DNA from: Hermatobates lingyangjiaoensis
Lineage: Eukaryota; Arthropoda; Insecta; Hemiptera; Hermatobatidae
Length of the DNA stretch: 64,000 nucleotides
Direction of reading: 5' to 3'
Assembly (NCBI GenBank): GCA_026182355.1
Contig: JAPFBL010000049.1
Location: 1-64,000 of the forward strand
Shown: piece after piece, positions 1 through 10,301 of the stretch
How the letters are laid out: each line of letters opens with the position of its first letter
Numbering within the stretch: the stretch's first letter is position 1
Translations under genes and position numbers: made by a program
The notes under the pieces: model-generated
Told to the model about the DNA's origin: nothing
Databases searched by the model: none
What the model saw: only the letters and a program-made list of their open reading frames with translations

Positions 1-340
1 TGGTACATGTGGGTGAGGGGTGTGGGTGCGGTGGGTCAGTGGGTTTGTTAGTAGGGAACAGGTTGTTGAGGCAGAAGTGTGTGTCAGGTTAGTAGGATAC
101 ACAAGATTGTGTGGGAAGTACGTCTTGGTTCTAACGGGAATGATTGTGACCCGTGTTCGTATAGTAATGAGGTTGAAGCGGCAGTTGACCAGCTGGCTGG
201 GTTCATTCGTCAACAAACTTTCTCAATGCTCCATTCACTTTAATTAAAATATCACTTCTATATCACCATTTTTTTTTCTATTTTCATCTCTAAAAAATTA
301 TTAAAATGATATAAAAATAAATATATATATCACCAATGAT
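1..340. other. GT-rich low-complexity stretch, no gene seen
   Basis: The first 130 bases are rich in GT and GGGT words and then grade into AT-rich DNA. The 75-codon open frame here has no recognisable motif and its composition follows the GT bias, so I do not call it a gene. Confidence 0.5.
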
Positions 341-385
341 AGGTTGGGCTGTGGGTGACCTTGAAAGTAGGTCAGTGTGCAAGCC

Positions 386-641
386 CCAGTCATAACACAG
401 CTGGTGGGTGACCTAGATTCCAGTATTTATAATACTATATGAGCTAGGTGCCAGAATTTATAATACATTAACTGCTCCTTATATTTAATGAGTGACTGAC
501 ATAGCTTCTAACGTCTACGTGCTACCGCAATGGACACCAAAACCAACCTCCAAGACGTAACAAAGACATATGACACTCAACCAGTCATAACACAGCTGGT
601 TGGAGACATAGATTCCAGTATTTATAATAATATATGACCTA
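386..641 (+). repeat. Imperfect direct duplication, spacing 195 bp
   Basis: A stretch of about 60 bp at 386-446 recurs at 581-641. Both begin with the same 'ccagtcataacacagctggt' string and go on through 'agattccagtatttataata'. The two copies differ at only a few places. No terminal structure or coding potential is visible, so the family is unknown. Confidence 0.75.
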
Positions 642-660
642 GATTCTATAAATTATAAAA

Positions 661-1465
661 CCTAACTACTCTTGGATGTTTTTTATTTACTGCTTTCATA
701 ACTACAACAAAAAGTAGGAAAAGAAAAAACTAACTACAGTATACACTGTTTTGTGGTATGTACTACCTCTTGATAGGAGCCATTTACTCATAATCTAAGT
801 CAAACAAACAGATATTATCTCATTTCAAACAAACCTTACACTCGCTTACAACCTCAAGTCAGCTGATAGCACATACTACCATTGTTCTGAATGTTTAGGG
901 TAATTTATTTTTATTTCAAAATTTAAATTTCCTTTTTTATTGAAACAAATGCAAAAGTAAAATTAAAAATGAAGAAATTTTTCTTATTAATTATACTTAA
1001 TCAGAGTTAAAATCCACATCTTAAAAACGAATGAAATATTTGACCATTATGATGTAAATAGTAGATTTTATTTTACCCACATTCCTAATAATAAACATTA
1101 ATAATTTAATTTATTTCGTAAATACTTCTTTCATCTTTGTGATTAACATGATTTCATGCTGAAATTGTATTACTCTTTGTCCTTGACTGATAATTCCAAA
1201 TACCTACTATAACTCTGCAAAACCCTTCGCATAACATGTTTCCATGGATATTAAATTTTACAGCTGCGATTTGAAGTTGTAATGATAATCAAATTCAATA
1301 AGATTGTTTCATTTTCCTTGGAGACATAAAACCAAACTCATTGACAATCAACTGATTTTAGTTTTACTCTAGTATGATTATACATTCATTTTAATTAATA
1401 ATGTAACATTTATTTAAATGAAGCTATAGTCACTTTATCATTTATAAGAAGGTTCTAATCATTTA
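661..1465. other. AT-rich DNA, nothing recognised
   Basis: This is AT-rich DNA with no long open frame, no tRNA-like box and no clear terminal repeat. Confidence 0.5.
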
Positions 1466-1467
1466 AA

Positions 1468-1790
1468 CTGAAGGCATGAATCTCATCGGACTCGCGCTCC
1501 GCGACCTTTCCTTCTCAATGTACATACCATTGTTGTAACTAAATTGAACTTCAGATTTTAAGTTGTTTATTGACCTTCATAAATATACATCGGTATATTT
1601 ATGAATATAACTTAAAAAAACAAGTTATCTATGTATACCTCACATCTATAGTTTTGGGTATGATTTGACAAAACTCTCCATCCTCTCCAAGGCTATTGGC
1701 TAGCATTTTGAGATAATGTTTACCTCTTCAAGACAGAGTCTACATTATTCGTATAGTATCAAATGCAGCTTCCATTTATAATAGTTAAGT
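1468..1790 (+). repeat. Dispersed repeat, copy 1 (partner at 47.29-47.59 kb)
   Basis: Several blocks match 47,290-47,590 in the same order and orientation: 'tgaatctc' near the start, an 'aacttcag' to 'ttttaag' block, 'gggtatgatttgac', and a 'cattattcgtatagtatcaa' block (partner 'cattctttgcgtaatatcaa'). The copies are diverged and both are slightly GC-richer at the left end. I do not recognise the family. Confidence 0.7.
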
Positions 1791-1924
1791 ATGCAATATT
1801 TTAAATCCTTTCTTTAAAGACACAGTATTCTTTACAAACGTAAGTTCAGCTGCAATGAGCCTTTTGCTAATCAAAACCCAGTTTAAAGTATAACCTAACT
1901 GGTTTAGTTTACCTCTAACCACAA

Positions 1925-2502
1925 CTAACCATGGCGACTCTGTCGCAGTGGTCTAAATTAGGTGTGGATGTACCTAGTACTGGCGTCCACGTCGCAGAGG
2001 TGGTAATTGGTATGCTGCGCAGCCAAGCAAACAGTGCAGGGCAGGCCGTCCCAAGCGCGGTCCAGTAGCCAGCTCGGGAGTCCATTATTTTATATATTAT
2101 GACTTACCCGTGTTGGTGTTTCATGAAAGGGCGAATGCCCAAGCTTGGCACCCGTCCGGGCGGTACGGGGTGGTAGTCTCTCGCTTGCGATTTTAAAAGG
2201 TTTTCCAAAGAGGGTGTCTAGATGGTAGCCTTGCGTAGCACCACTTGTGGTGGGTCTTCCAAACTGACACCCAACCGACCTTTACTGGGCAACGTTCACC
2301 CCTCCATCTAAGTCCCCCGAACGCAATAAAGGGGCAGCTTCAAGTGGAGACAGGTGGTGTTTTAGTCGGTATACTGGTTTTCACAGGAGTCCGACACTCC
2401 CATCTTGAGAGTGGAATCCGAGACTCTCTCAGTTGGGGTGCATAAAGCATTTCACCACCGACTCCCCTTTTGCCACAAAAAAAAAAAAAAAAAAAAAAAA
2501 AA
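1925..2502 (+). mobile_element. 3' end of an R2-type non-LTR retrotransposon with poly(A) tail
   Basis: This GC-richer block differs sharply from its AT-rich surroundings. It ends in about 26 A residues (2477-2502), directly followed by 'tagccaaatgcctcg', which is the 28S rRNA sequence just downstream of the R2 insertion site. R2 elements insert in 28S between TTAAGG and TAGCC in the orientation of the gene, as here. No reverse-transcriptase or endonuclease motif is visible upstream, so only a 3' UTR or extreme 3' end is present, with a 5' edge I place near 1,925 from the change in composition. Assignment rests on the junction, not on the protein. Confidence 0.8.
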
Positions 2503-2559
<57 letters not shown>

Positions 2560-2579
2560 TAAATTGTCCCTACCTACTC

Positions 2580-2616
<37 letters not shown>

Positions 2617-2620
2617 AATC

Positions 2621-2658
<38 letters not shown>

Positions 2659-2678
2659 TGGTACTGTAAGGAGACATG
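2503..2678 (+). pseudogene. 28S rRNA fragment downstream of the R2 site, diverged
   Basis: The sequence follows eukaryotic 28S rRNA from the R2 site ('tagccaaatgcctcgtcatc') through 'gtgacgcgcatgaatgg', 'ctagcgaaaccacagccaag' and 'ggaaagaagaccctgttgag' to 'gtaaggagacatgag', then stops matching. This part of 28S is among the most conserved of all rRNA. The copy nevertheless has a small insertion and substitutions around 2,560-2,585 ('cctaaattgtccctacctac'), so it is a non-functional fragment. No 28S sequence lies on the 5' side of the R2 piece. This argues against an rDNA unit and for a retrocopied R2-28S read-through transcript or a translocated fragment. Confidence 0.92.
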
Positions 2679-2960
2679 AGTCAAGGACGTCCCAACCTTC
2701 TATGAACATTCAGGCCAATTGTATAGGCATAATACCAAGTTGTAAGAACTTCGATAGTTCTTATAAACTTAATAAGCCTACATTGACAGGACCCCCAGGC
2801 AATATCAATGACAAGCTGTAACCTTACACTTGTCACAGTGGACTTGTTTTGTTTTTTCACAAAGTTCATCTAGTTCTATTTACCTCTAAATTTTATTCCT
2901 TTTAATGTCTGTTTAACCTTTAGAAAAATTGTTATTGTGTGAATTTAATCTGTTAGATAT
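2679..2960. other. Unassigned sequence between 28S fragment and PLE end
   Basis: Moderately AT-rich, with one short inverted repeat around 2,748-2,765. I see no recognisable protein or RNA. Confidence 0.4.
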
Positions 2961-2971
2961 TGATCTATATA

Positions 2972-3175
2972 CCTGAAGATGATTTCTGAGAAAATCGAAA
3001 GCTTGTAAGTATAAAAATATAATATTATTGATTAAGCTACAAAATTATTTCTTTGATGTCTCTGGGACAACTCCTCCATGAAATCACTCCCTACCAGAAA
3101 AAACTAGTAAGAAAACTAGAAAAAAAGAGCAAAAAAGTCGTAAATGCGGATGCTGCCGTCTACTTTAATAAAATA
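2972..3175 (+). mobile_element. Penelope-like element 3' end, family G, plus-strand copy
   Basis: The segment opens with the shared PLE tail motif CTGAAGA, a GATTT/AAATC stem and GAAA (2,973-3,000). It then runs through 'gacaactcctccatgaaatc' to 'cgtctactttaataaaa' and stops at a (TA)n tract. The same sequence lies in reverse orientation at 10,060-10,270, also against (TA)n. No coding part is left. Family assignment is by the shared tail layout, not by protein. Confidence 0.65.
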
Positions 3176-3185
3176 TATATATATA

Positions 3186-3525
3186 ACTATAGACTAGTAT
3201 AATACTGACACGTTCGACAACCTCCCCTTTGCACATATCAGGGATATTAGCCACCAGTTGATTACAGTTGTCATTGCTTATTTCTGGTGGACACCCAGGA
3301 GGTTTGTACCTAAAAAAAAATAAAATAAAAAGAATTATAATTAAAGATTTATATAATAATCTAATAATGATATTAATGTTGAATATTTGAATGTTAAATG
3401 CAGAGATTGAGTACACTGTAACAGTAATAGATGTGATGTCCATCACACAAAGGGTCACATTTATTTCTAATTAGAAGTTATGATTCCATATCATTTCTTG
3501 TTCGTTTTGTAACTATCTGTTGATA
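3186..3525. repeat. Three-copy block carrying an exon-like fragment, copy 1
   Basis: This block of about 340 bp recurs at 3,949-4,290 and 9,718-10,050 and lies between (TA)n tracts. On the minus strand it has a pyrimidine-rich run and TAG acceptor at 3,310-3,312, followed by an open frame of more than 35 codons starting at 3,309. That frame includes GCPPE, DNCNQL and DMCKGE, so three cysteines. It looks like part of a captured cysteine-containing exon with its intron flank. Copies 2 and 3 change the first cysteine to tyrosine. I do not recognise the parent gene; chance open frame remains possible. Confidence 0.6.
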
Positions 3526-3562
3526 TATATACATACATACACATATATATATATATATATAT

Positions 3563-3940
3563 TATTAAAAATAAGAAACGGTCCACAAGGACTATAAAAC
3601 TTTAAATTACACAAAGCACGACACAGAAAAGAGAATACAAAGAAAACTTACAGAATTCAATATTTCGAACTGTTGTTCGTCATCAGGAGAGTAGACTAGA
3701 AGAGAGGACAAAGTGAGAGAGATCTCCCCACGTCGAAGAACGGAGCGCGAATGAAGAAATAAAGAGTCAACCGAAGAGAGCAGCACTAGCGTAAAAAAGG
3801 TGCTAGTTTTAGTACATTTTAGTGCCTAGCTCCTTTTTTACGCTAGTGCTGCTCTCTTCGGTTGACTCTTTATTTCTTCATTCGCGCTCCGTTCTTCGAC
3901 GTGGGGAGATCTCTCTCACTTCGTCCTCTCTTCTAGTCTA
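3563..3940. mobile_element. PLE-type foldback, family D, copy 1
   Basis: The left part (3,570-3,690) is a PLE-like 3' end read on the minus strand, with the tail motif at 3,663-3,686: CTGATGA, a GAAC/GTTC stem, GAAA. The arms at 3,692-3,800 and 3,832-3,940 are nearly perfect inverted copies, centred near 3,816. Both outer edges meet TA-rich tracts. A near-identical copy lies at 9,326-9,705. Confidence 0.75.
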
Positions 3941-3948
3941 TATATATA

Positions 3949-4288
3949 TTACTATAGACTAGTATAATACTGACACGTTCGACAACCTCCCCTTTGCACA
4001 TATCAGGGATATTAGTCACCAGTTGATTACAGTTGTCATTGCTTATTTCTGGTGGATACCCAGGAGGTTTATACCTAAAAAAAAATAAAAAGAATTATAA
4101 TTAAAGAATTATATAATAATCTAATAATGATATTAATGTTGAATATATGAATGTTAAATACAGAGCTTGAGTACACTGTAACAGTAATAGATGTGATGTC
4201 CATCACACAAAGGGTCACATTTATTTCTAATTACAATTTATGATTCCATATCATTTCTTGTTCGTTTTGTAACTATCTGTTGATATAT

Positions 4289-4290
<2 letters not shown>
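3949..4290. repeat. Three-copy block carrying an exon-like fragment, copy 2
   Basis: Same block as 3,186-3,525, a few percent diverged. The exon-like frame is still open but its first cysteine codon is tyrosine and an alanine is threonine. It starts directly after the TA tract that ends the foldback and runs into a long (TA)n. Confidence 0.7.

Positions 4291-4299
<9 letters not shown>

Positions 4300-4357
<58 letters not shown>
4300..4357. repeat. (TA)n tract
   Basis: Nearly pure TA dinucleotide repeat. It separates the exon-like block from the 3' end of PLE-1 and is typical of the tracts that bound PLE pieces in this window. Confidence 0.95.
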
Positions 4358-4359
<2 letters not shown>

Positions 4360-5735
4360 TATAGTTAACACATGAAAGAGAAAAAACAAATAAAGACACA
4401 CACAAAAGACTCACAACGATATTTCGACAGTCGTCGTCATCGGGTAGAAGTAGTCCCTTTGAGTAGCTGAAGCTAACTGAGTGGTAGGCCGAATGCAAAC
4501 GAACACGCACGCACTCTGCCGGCTGCCCTAGGTAAGCTACTAACTACAGAGAGAAAAAGAACTAAAAAGGACAAATAGAAGCAAATAAAAATAACAGAAG
4601 GAGAAGAATAGTAAATGAAGCAATAAACAATTTAAAATAAATAATAAAAAAAAATAATAATAATAAAAATAAATAAATAAATAAATAAAATAATAAAAAA
4701 AAATAAAAAAATAATTAAATTAACGGTACAAGTTGAAGCCAGGAGGAGAGCGAGCTTTGAGAAGACAGATAATTGCCTCCTCTGAAGCTCTTAAAGTAAC
4801 CCGAGAAGACGGAACAGGGATATGATTAAGGTCTTGGACCCAGAAGCAGTGATTAAAATCCAGTCCATGGGAATTAGAGTGGATAGCAATAGGGAGGTTT
4901 TTGCGTTGACCAACGGAAGCCCTGTGACCATTCATACGTAAGTTGAGCTGCGTAGAGGCCATACCAACGTAGAATGCATCACACTGGGTGCAGTCCAAAC
5001 GGTAAACGCAATTAACCGAGGTGCATGAGGTGTGGGGAGGACAAGGGTAGTTAATGTAGCTATGGGGGGAAGTAAAAAAGGGATTAGGGTTTATGATAAG
5101 ACAGGTTTGGCATCTGCTCCGTCCGCACTCCACCATTCCCCTCCCAAGTGCAGGGTTCAAGGGAGAGTGATGGGAGAAAATGCCTCTGAGGTTCGGTGGT
5201 TTGCGATATGATAAGGAGGGGGCTTCAGGAAAAATAGATGAGGTAGAAGGAGAAGAGGAGAGCAATGGGAAAAACTCCTTAATAACCGAGCCAATCTTAT
5301 GAGCACCAGGGAAAAATGTGGATATCAGGAAAACACTATCAGTGTGGTCTTTTCTCGGTACGTGCCGGTGAACTATTTCAGCCGGCACGACACGACTATC
5401 AATGACATTGGAAGGGTAGCCACGATCAACTAATTTTTCCTTTAAACAGTTAATATGGGAACTACGGTTTTTAAAGTTATTACAAATCCTGTGGATGCGG
5501 ATGGAAAGGGATCTGGAGATTGCTTTTTTGATGTGGGTGGGATGGCAACTACTGTAGTGGAGGTACTGCTGTGCATTCGTAGGTTTTATATGTACAGAGG
5601 TGGAGAAACTGCTATTGTTAAGGGTAACATCAACATCAAGGAAAGTAATTTTATTGCTGGACACTTGGTGGGTAAAGGAGATGGAGGAAGAAAAGTTTTG
5701 GAAGGAAAGTAGGAAGAGGTTTAACACATGTATAT
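4358..5735 (-). mobile_element. PLE-1: 5'-truncated Penelope-like element
   Basis: Read on the minus strand, the copy starts inside the reverse-transcriptase C-terminal region near 5,730. It carries an open GIY-YIG reading frame to 4,720 and a 3' UTR of about 360 bp with a (AAATA)n-like stretch. The tail motif is at 4,422-4,444 (CCGATGA, GAC/GTC stem, GAAA), and the copy ends against (TA)n at 4,357. The 5' side also meets a short TA tract at 5,731-5,740. Part of it (from 5,269 upward) is repeated at 7,111 onward in damaged form. Confidence 0.85.
4720..5728 (-). CDS. PLE RT C-terminal region plus GIY-YIG endonuclease (partial ORF)
   Basis: The frame begins inside the element; no native start is present. 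Its first part has the FLDV block followed by 'SVHIKPTNAQQYLHYSS' and 'HIKKAISRSL', which matches the region after the RT palm in Penelope-type proteins. A connector follows (YPSN, then REFFPLL-like KEFFPLL). Next comes a CxxxxC cluster (SCTSVNCVYRLDCTQC), and then the GIY-YIG-type core VYRLDC...AFYVGMASTQLNLRMNGHR. The product would be the C-terminal half of a retroelement protein that nicks DNA and primes reverse transcription there. The reading frame is intact to the stop after FNLYR, so the copy may be fairly young, but without the RT core it cannot be autonomous. Confidence 0.85.
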
Positions 5736-5740
5736 ATATA

Positions 5741-6496
5741 TGATCAAACCACAATAAGAAATGGGAAAACAAGACTAAGATCTTTCAACCGTAACAAGCG
5801 GTCTTCGTCAGAGTCAAAAACCCAACTGAACACTAGATGCAGAAAACATCTGGTGAGGAGTTGAGAAGAGTGGGAGGGAAGAGTGGTATTTTAAAAGGGT
5901 GAAAGCACAGGAAAGGACTAATGTCCAGAAAGGGATGTTTGGGGAAACAAAGGAGTACAGTAAGAAAAAGTAAAAAACTATCCGCTAGCTGTCAACCCTC
6001 TTTGAAGAGGCTATTGCCCTCGTGACGAAAGTATCAAGTTTGAAGAGACCGTTACTAATGTTTATAATATTAGATCTAATATTATAATATTATAATTGTC
6101 TATAAATTGTCTATAATATTATAATTGTCTAATATTATAATTGTAGATCTGAAATATTTAGATCTAATATTATAAACATTAGTAACGGTCTCTTCAAACT
6201 TGATACTTTCGTCACGAGGGCAATAGCCTCTTCAAAGAGGGTTGACAGCTAGCGGATAGTTTTTTACTTTTTCTTACTGTACTCCTTTGTTTCCCCAAAC
6301 ATCCCTTTCTGGACATTAGTCCTTTCCTGTGCTTTCACCCTTTTAAAATACCACTCTTCCCTCCCACTCTTCTCAACTCCTCACCAGATGTTTTCTGCAT
6401 CTAGTGTTCAGTTGGGTTTTTGACTCTGACGAAGACCGCTTGTTACGGTTGAAAGATCTTAGTCTTGTTTTCCCATTTCTTATTGTGGTTTGATCA
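5741..6496. mobile_element. Large PLE foldback, family A, copy 1
   Basis: The left half begins 'tgatcaaaccacaataagaa' and the right half ends with its reverse complement at 6,496; the centre is at about 6,118. Each arm of about 370 bp holds the family A tail motif (minus 5,783-5,811; plus partner at about 6,425-6,453), with GACCG pairing to CGGTT before GAAA, and about 300 bp of family A 3' UTR. Both 3' ends point outward, toward TA tracts at 5,731 and 6,541. Confidence 0.85.
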
Positions 6497-6530
6497 TTGA
6501 TTGTTGTTTCACGTGTTTATGTGAAATCTT

Positions 6531-6540
<10 letters not shown>

Positions 6541-6585
<45 letters not shown>

Positions 6586-7034
6586 CAGATTCAATAATAT
6601 ATCGACCGTTTGATAGAATAGGTGTGTTCTCTAATCGGGGTTCGGTCAATTTTCCAGGATAAAAAATCAAACTCTCGTTGCCAACGTTTCGGTTTTATTT
6701 AAAACCTTTTTCATAGGCCTACAAACAAAGGATAATAAGAAATCACATATCAACATCAAACATATACACAATATGAAAATGGATTGTTACAACTCATGAA
6801 TATTACAAGCAGAAATATTTCAGAGATACATAAAACAATATTACTTACAGAAGTAAGAATTTTTTAACTAAGAAAATGAAATTTACATTATTTAAAGGAA
6901 CAACAATGTTAGCCGGACAAAACCTTCGACTAGACTAATAAGATAACATTACAATATCCTCAACACTGTTACTCAAGGGAACTAAATAAATCAAATTTCA
7001 CTAAACCTCAGCAACACTCCAGAATAAATACTCT
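6541..7034 (-). mobile_element. (TA)n followed by PLE-like 3' end, family E, single arm
   Basis: A (TA)n tract (6,541-6,584) is followed on the minus strand by the family E tail. It has 'cgaaacgttggcaacgag' with a GGTTTT/AAAACC stem before GAAA, but the upstream core is CTATGA rather than CTGAnGA. The same sequence forms both arms of the foldback at 8,405-9,298. No protein-coding part is recognisable. Confidence 0.7.
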
Positions 7035-7110
7035 AATTGTAATTTTCTATTGATCATAGAGGGTGTGGAAAATAAATTTCCAGCGTAATAATTAATTATA
7101 CTAGTTAATT

Positions 7111-8825
7111 GAAAAACTCCTTAATAATCGAGCATCTTATGATCCAGGGAAAATTGTGGATATCTGGAAAACACTATCAATGGTTTTTCTCGGTACGTGC
7201 CGGTGAACTATTTAGCATAAAAATTTATATCAATGACATTGAGGGTAGCCAATCAACTAATTTTTGCTTTAAAGGCAATATTGGAACTACGTTTAATTAT
7301 ACAAATCCTGTGGATGCGGATGGAAAGGGATCTGGAGATTGCTTTTTTGATGTGGGTGGGATGGCAACTACTGTAGTGGAGGTACTGCTGTGCATTCGTA
7401 GGTTTTATATGTACAGAGGTGAGATAATGCTATTGTTAAGGGTAACATCAACATCAAGGAAAGTAATTTTATTGCTGGACACTGGTGGGTAAAGGAGATG
7501 GAGGAAGAAAAGTTTTGAAGAAAAGTAGGAAGAGGTTTACACATGCTATATATATATGATCAAACCACAATAAGAAATGGGTAAAACAAGACTAAGATCT
7601 TTCAACCGTAACAAGCGGTCTTCGTCAGAGTCAAAAACCCAACTGAACACTAGATGCAGAAAACATCTGGTGAGGAGTTGAGAAGAGTGGGAGGGAAGAG
7701 TGGTATTTTTAAAGGGTGAAAGCACAGGAAAGGACTAATGTCCAGAAAGGGATGTTTGGGGAAACAAAGGAGTACAGTAAGAAAATTATATAACTATCCG
7801 CTAGCTGTCAACCCCTTTGAAGAGGCTATTGCCCTCGTGACGAAAGTATCAGTTTGAAGAGACCGTTACTAATGTTTATAATATTAGATCTAATATTATA
7901 ATATTATAATTGTCTATAAATTGTCTAATAAATTAAATTGTCTAATATTATAATTGTAGATCTGAAATATTTAGATCTAATATTATAAACATTATAACGG
8001 TCTCTTCAAACTTGATACTTTCGTCACGAGGGCAATAGCCTCTTCAAAGAGGGTTGACAGCTAGCGGATAGTTTTTTACTTTTTCTTACTGTACTCCATT
8101 TTTTCCCCAAACATCCCTTTCTGGACATTAGTCCTTTCCTGTGCTTTCACCCTTTTAAAATATCATTAACTCCCAACTCTTCTCAACTCCTCCCAGATGT
8201 TTTCTGCATCTAGTGTTCAGTTGGGTTTTTGACTCTGACGAAGACCGCTTGTTACGGTTGAAAGATCTTAGTCTTGTTTTCCCATTTCTTATTGTGGTTT
8301 GATCATTGATTGTTGTTTCACGTGTTTATGTGAAATCCTTTATTTTTTATACTCTTATATATTATTTATATATATTATAACAGATTCAATATATATCGAC
8401 CGTTTGATAGATAGGTGTGTTCTCTAATCGGGGTTCGGTCAATTTTCCAGGATGAAAAATAAACTCTCGTTGCCAACGTTTCGGTTTTTTTAAAACCTTT
8501 TTCATAGGCCTACAAACAAAGGATATAAGAAATCACATATCAACATCAAACATATACACAATATGAAAATGGATTGTTACAACTCATGAATTTACAAGCA
8601 GAAATATTTCAGAGATACATAAAACAATATTACTTACAGAAGTAAGAATTTTTAACTAAGAAAATGAAATTTACATTATTTAAAGGAACAACAATGTTAG
8701 CCGGACAAAACCTTCGACTAGACTAATAAGATAACATTACAAATAACCTCAACACTGTTCACTCAAGGGAACTAAATAAATCAAATTTCACTAAACCTCA
8801 GCACAACACTCCAGAATAAATATTA
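7111..8825. repeat. Damaged tandem copy of 5,269-7,034
   Basis: Order and orientation are the same as 5,269-7,034: PLE-1 coding part, family A foldback, then family E arm. The second unit is about 50 bp shorter because of many scattered 1-3 bp deletions, both in homopolymers and elsewhere, which destroy the GIY-YIG frame. The stretch just after it (8,855-9,298) matches unit 1 without such deletions. This points to a low-quality assembled segment as much as to real decay. Confidence 0.85.
7557..8305. mobile_element. Large PLE foldback, family A, copy 2 (inside damaged unit)
   Basis: Counterpart of 5,741-6,496 with the same two arms and outward 3' ends, but with small deletions in both arms, for example around 7,790-7,860 and 8,160-8,200. 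Confidence 0.8.
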
Positions 8826-9294
8826 CTTAAATTAGTAATATCACTTCTATGATCATAGAAGTGATATTACTAATTTAAGTAATATTTATTCTGGAGTGTT
8901 GTGCTGAGGTTTAGTGAAATTTGATTTATTTAGTTCCCTTGAGTGAACAGTGTTGAGGTTATTTGTAATGTTATCTTATTAGTCTAGTCGAAGGTTTTGT
9001 CCGGCTAACATTGTTGTTCCTTTAAATAATGTAAATTTCATTTTCTTAGTTAAAAAATTCTTACTTCTGTAAGTAATATTGTTTTATGTATCTCTGAAAT
9101 ATTTCTGCTTGTAATATTCATGAGTTGTAACAATCCATTTTCATATTGTGTATATGTTTGATGTTGATATGTGATTTCTTATTATCCTTTGTTTGTAGGC
9201 CTATGAAAAAGGTTTTAAATAAAACCGAAACGTTGGCAACGAGAGTTTGATTTTTTATCCTGGAAAATTGACCGAACCCCGATTAGAGAACACA

Positions 9295-9298
<4 letters not shown>
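8405..9298. mobile_element. PLE-type foldback, family E
   Basis: This is a long palindrome of about 445-bp arms whose centre is the TGATCA at 8,850-8,855. The right arm is clean and ends at a (TA)n tract at 9,296-9,327. The left arm carries small deletions. Each arm ends outward with the sequence 'accccgattagagaacac'. No coding potential is seen in either arm. Confidence 0.85.
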
Positions 9299-9325
<27 letters not shown>

Positions 9326-9329
<4 letters not shown>

Positions 9330-9705
9330 CTAAAAATAAGAAACGGTCCACAAGGACTATAAAACTTTAAATTACACAAAGCACGACACAGAAAAGAGAA
9401 TACAAAGAAAACTTACAGAATTCAATATTTCGAACTGTTGTTCGTCATCAGGAGAGTAGACTAGAAGAGAGGACGAAGTGAGAGAGATCTCCCCACGTCG
9501 AAGAACGGAGCGCGAATGAAGAAATAAAGAGTGAACCGAAGAGAGCAGCACTAGCGTAAAAAAGGTGCTAGTTTTAGTTCATTTTAGTGCCTAGCTCCTT
9601 TTTTACGCTAGTGCTGCTCTCTTCGGTTGACTCTTTATTTTTTCATTCACGCTCCGTTCTTCGACGTGGGGAGATCTCTCTCACTTCGTCCTCTCTTCTA
9701 GTCTA
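9326..9705. mobile_element. PLE-type foldback, family D, copy 2
   Basis: Nearly identical to 3,563-3,940 (only a few substitutions), with the same left PLE-like end and inverted arms (from 9,457 and to 9,705). As in copy 1, the exon-like block follows directly on the right, so the pair [foldback + block] was duplicated as one piece. Confidence 0.8.
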
Positions 9706-9717
9706 TATATATATATT

Positions 9718-10050
9718 ACTATAGACTAGTATAATACTGACACGTTCGACAACCTCCCCTTTGCACATATCAGGGATATTAGCCACCAGTTGATTACAGT
9801 TGTCATTGCTTATTTCTGGTGGATACCCAGGAGGTTTGTACCTAAAAAAAAAATAAAAAGAATTATAATTAAAGAATTATATAATAATCTAATAATGATA
9901 TTAATGTTGAATATATGAATGTTAAATGCAGAGATTGAGTACATTGTAACAGTAATAGATGTGATGTCCATCACACAAAGGGTCACATTTATTTCTAATT
10001 ACAATTTATGATTCCATATCATTTCTTGTTCGTTTTGTAACTATCTGTTG
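9718..10050. repeat. Three-copy block carrying an exon-like fragment, copy 3
   Basis: Third copy of the block at 3,186-3,525. The minus-strand frame stays open, with tyrosine replacing the first cysteine as in copy 2. The acceptor-like TAG after a T-rich run is conserved near 9,842. Confidence 0.7.
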
Positions 10051-10059
10051 ATATATATA

Positions 10060-10270
10060 TATGTATATATATATATTTTATTAAAGTAGACGGCAGCTTC
10101 CGCATTTACGACTTTTTTGCTCGTTTTCTCTAGTTTTCTTACTAGTTTTTTCTGGTAGGGAGTGATTTCATGGAGGAGTTGTCCCAGAGACATCAAAGAA
10201 ATAATCTTTTAGCTTAATCAATAATATTATATTTTTTTACACTTACAAGCTTTCGATTTTACTGCCAATA
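10060..10270 (-). mobile_element. PLE-like 3' end, family G, inverted copy
   Basis: Reverse complement of 2,972-3,175. The GAAAGC tail is kept, but the CTGAAGA core is altered. Flanked on both sides by TA-rich tracts (10,050-10,075 and 10,276-10,300). Confidence 0.7.
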
Positions 10271-10301
10271 TACACTAATATATATATATATATATATTTA
10301 C

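Noticed and set aside
2503..2678. Functional 28S rRNA gene
   Set aside because: Only 176 bp match, with indels in a near-invariant region, and no flanking rDNA is present.
5455..5712. Plus-strand frame with Gly/Val-rich sequence at 5.46 kb and its twin at 7.29 kb
   Set aside because: They are antisense to the PLE-1 protein.
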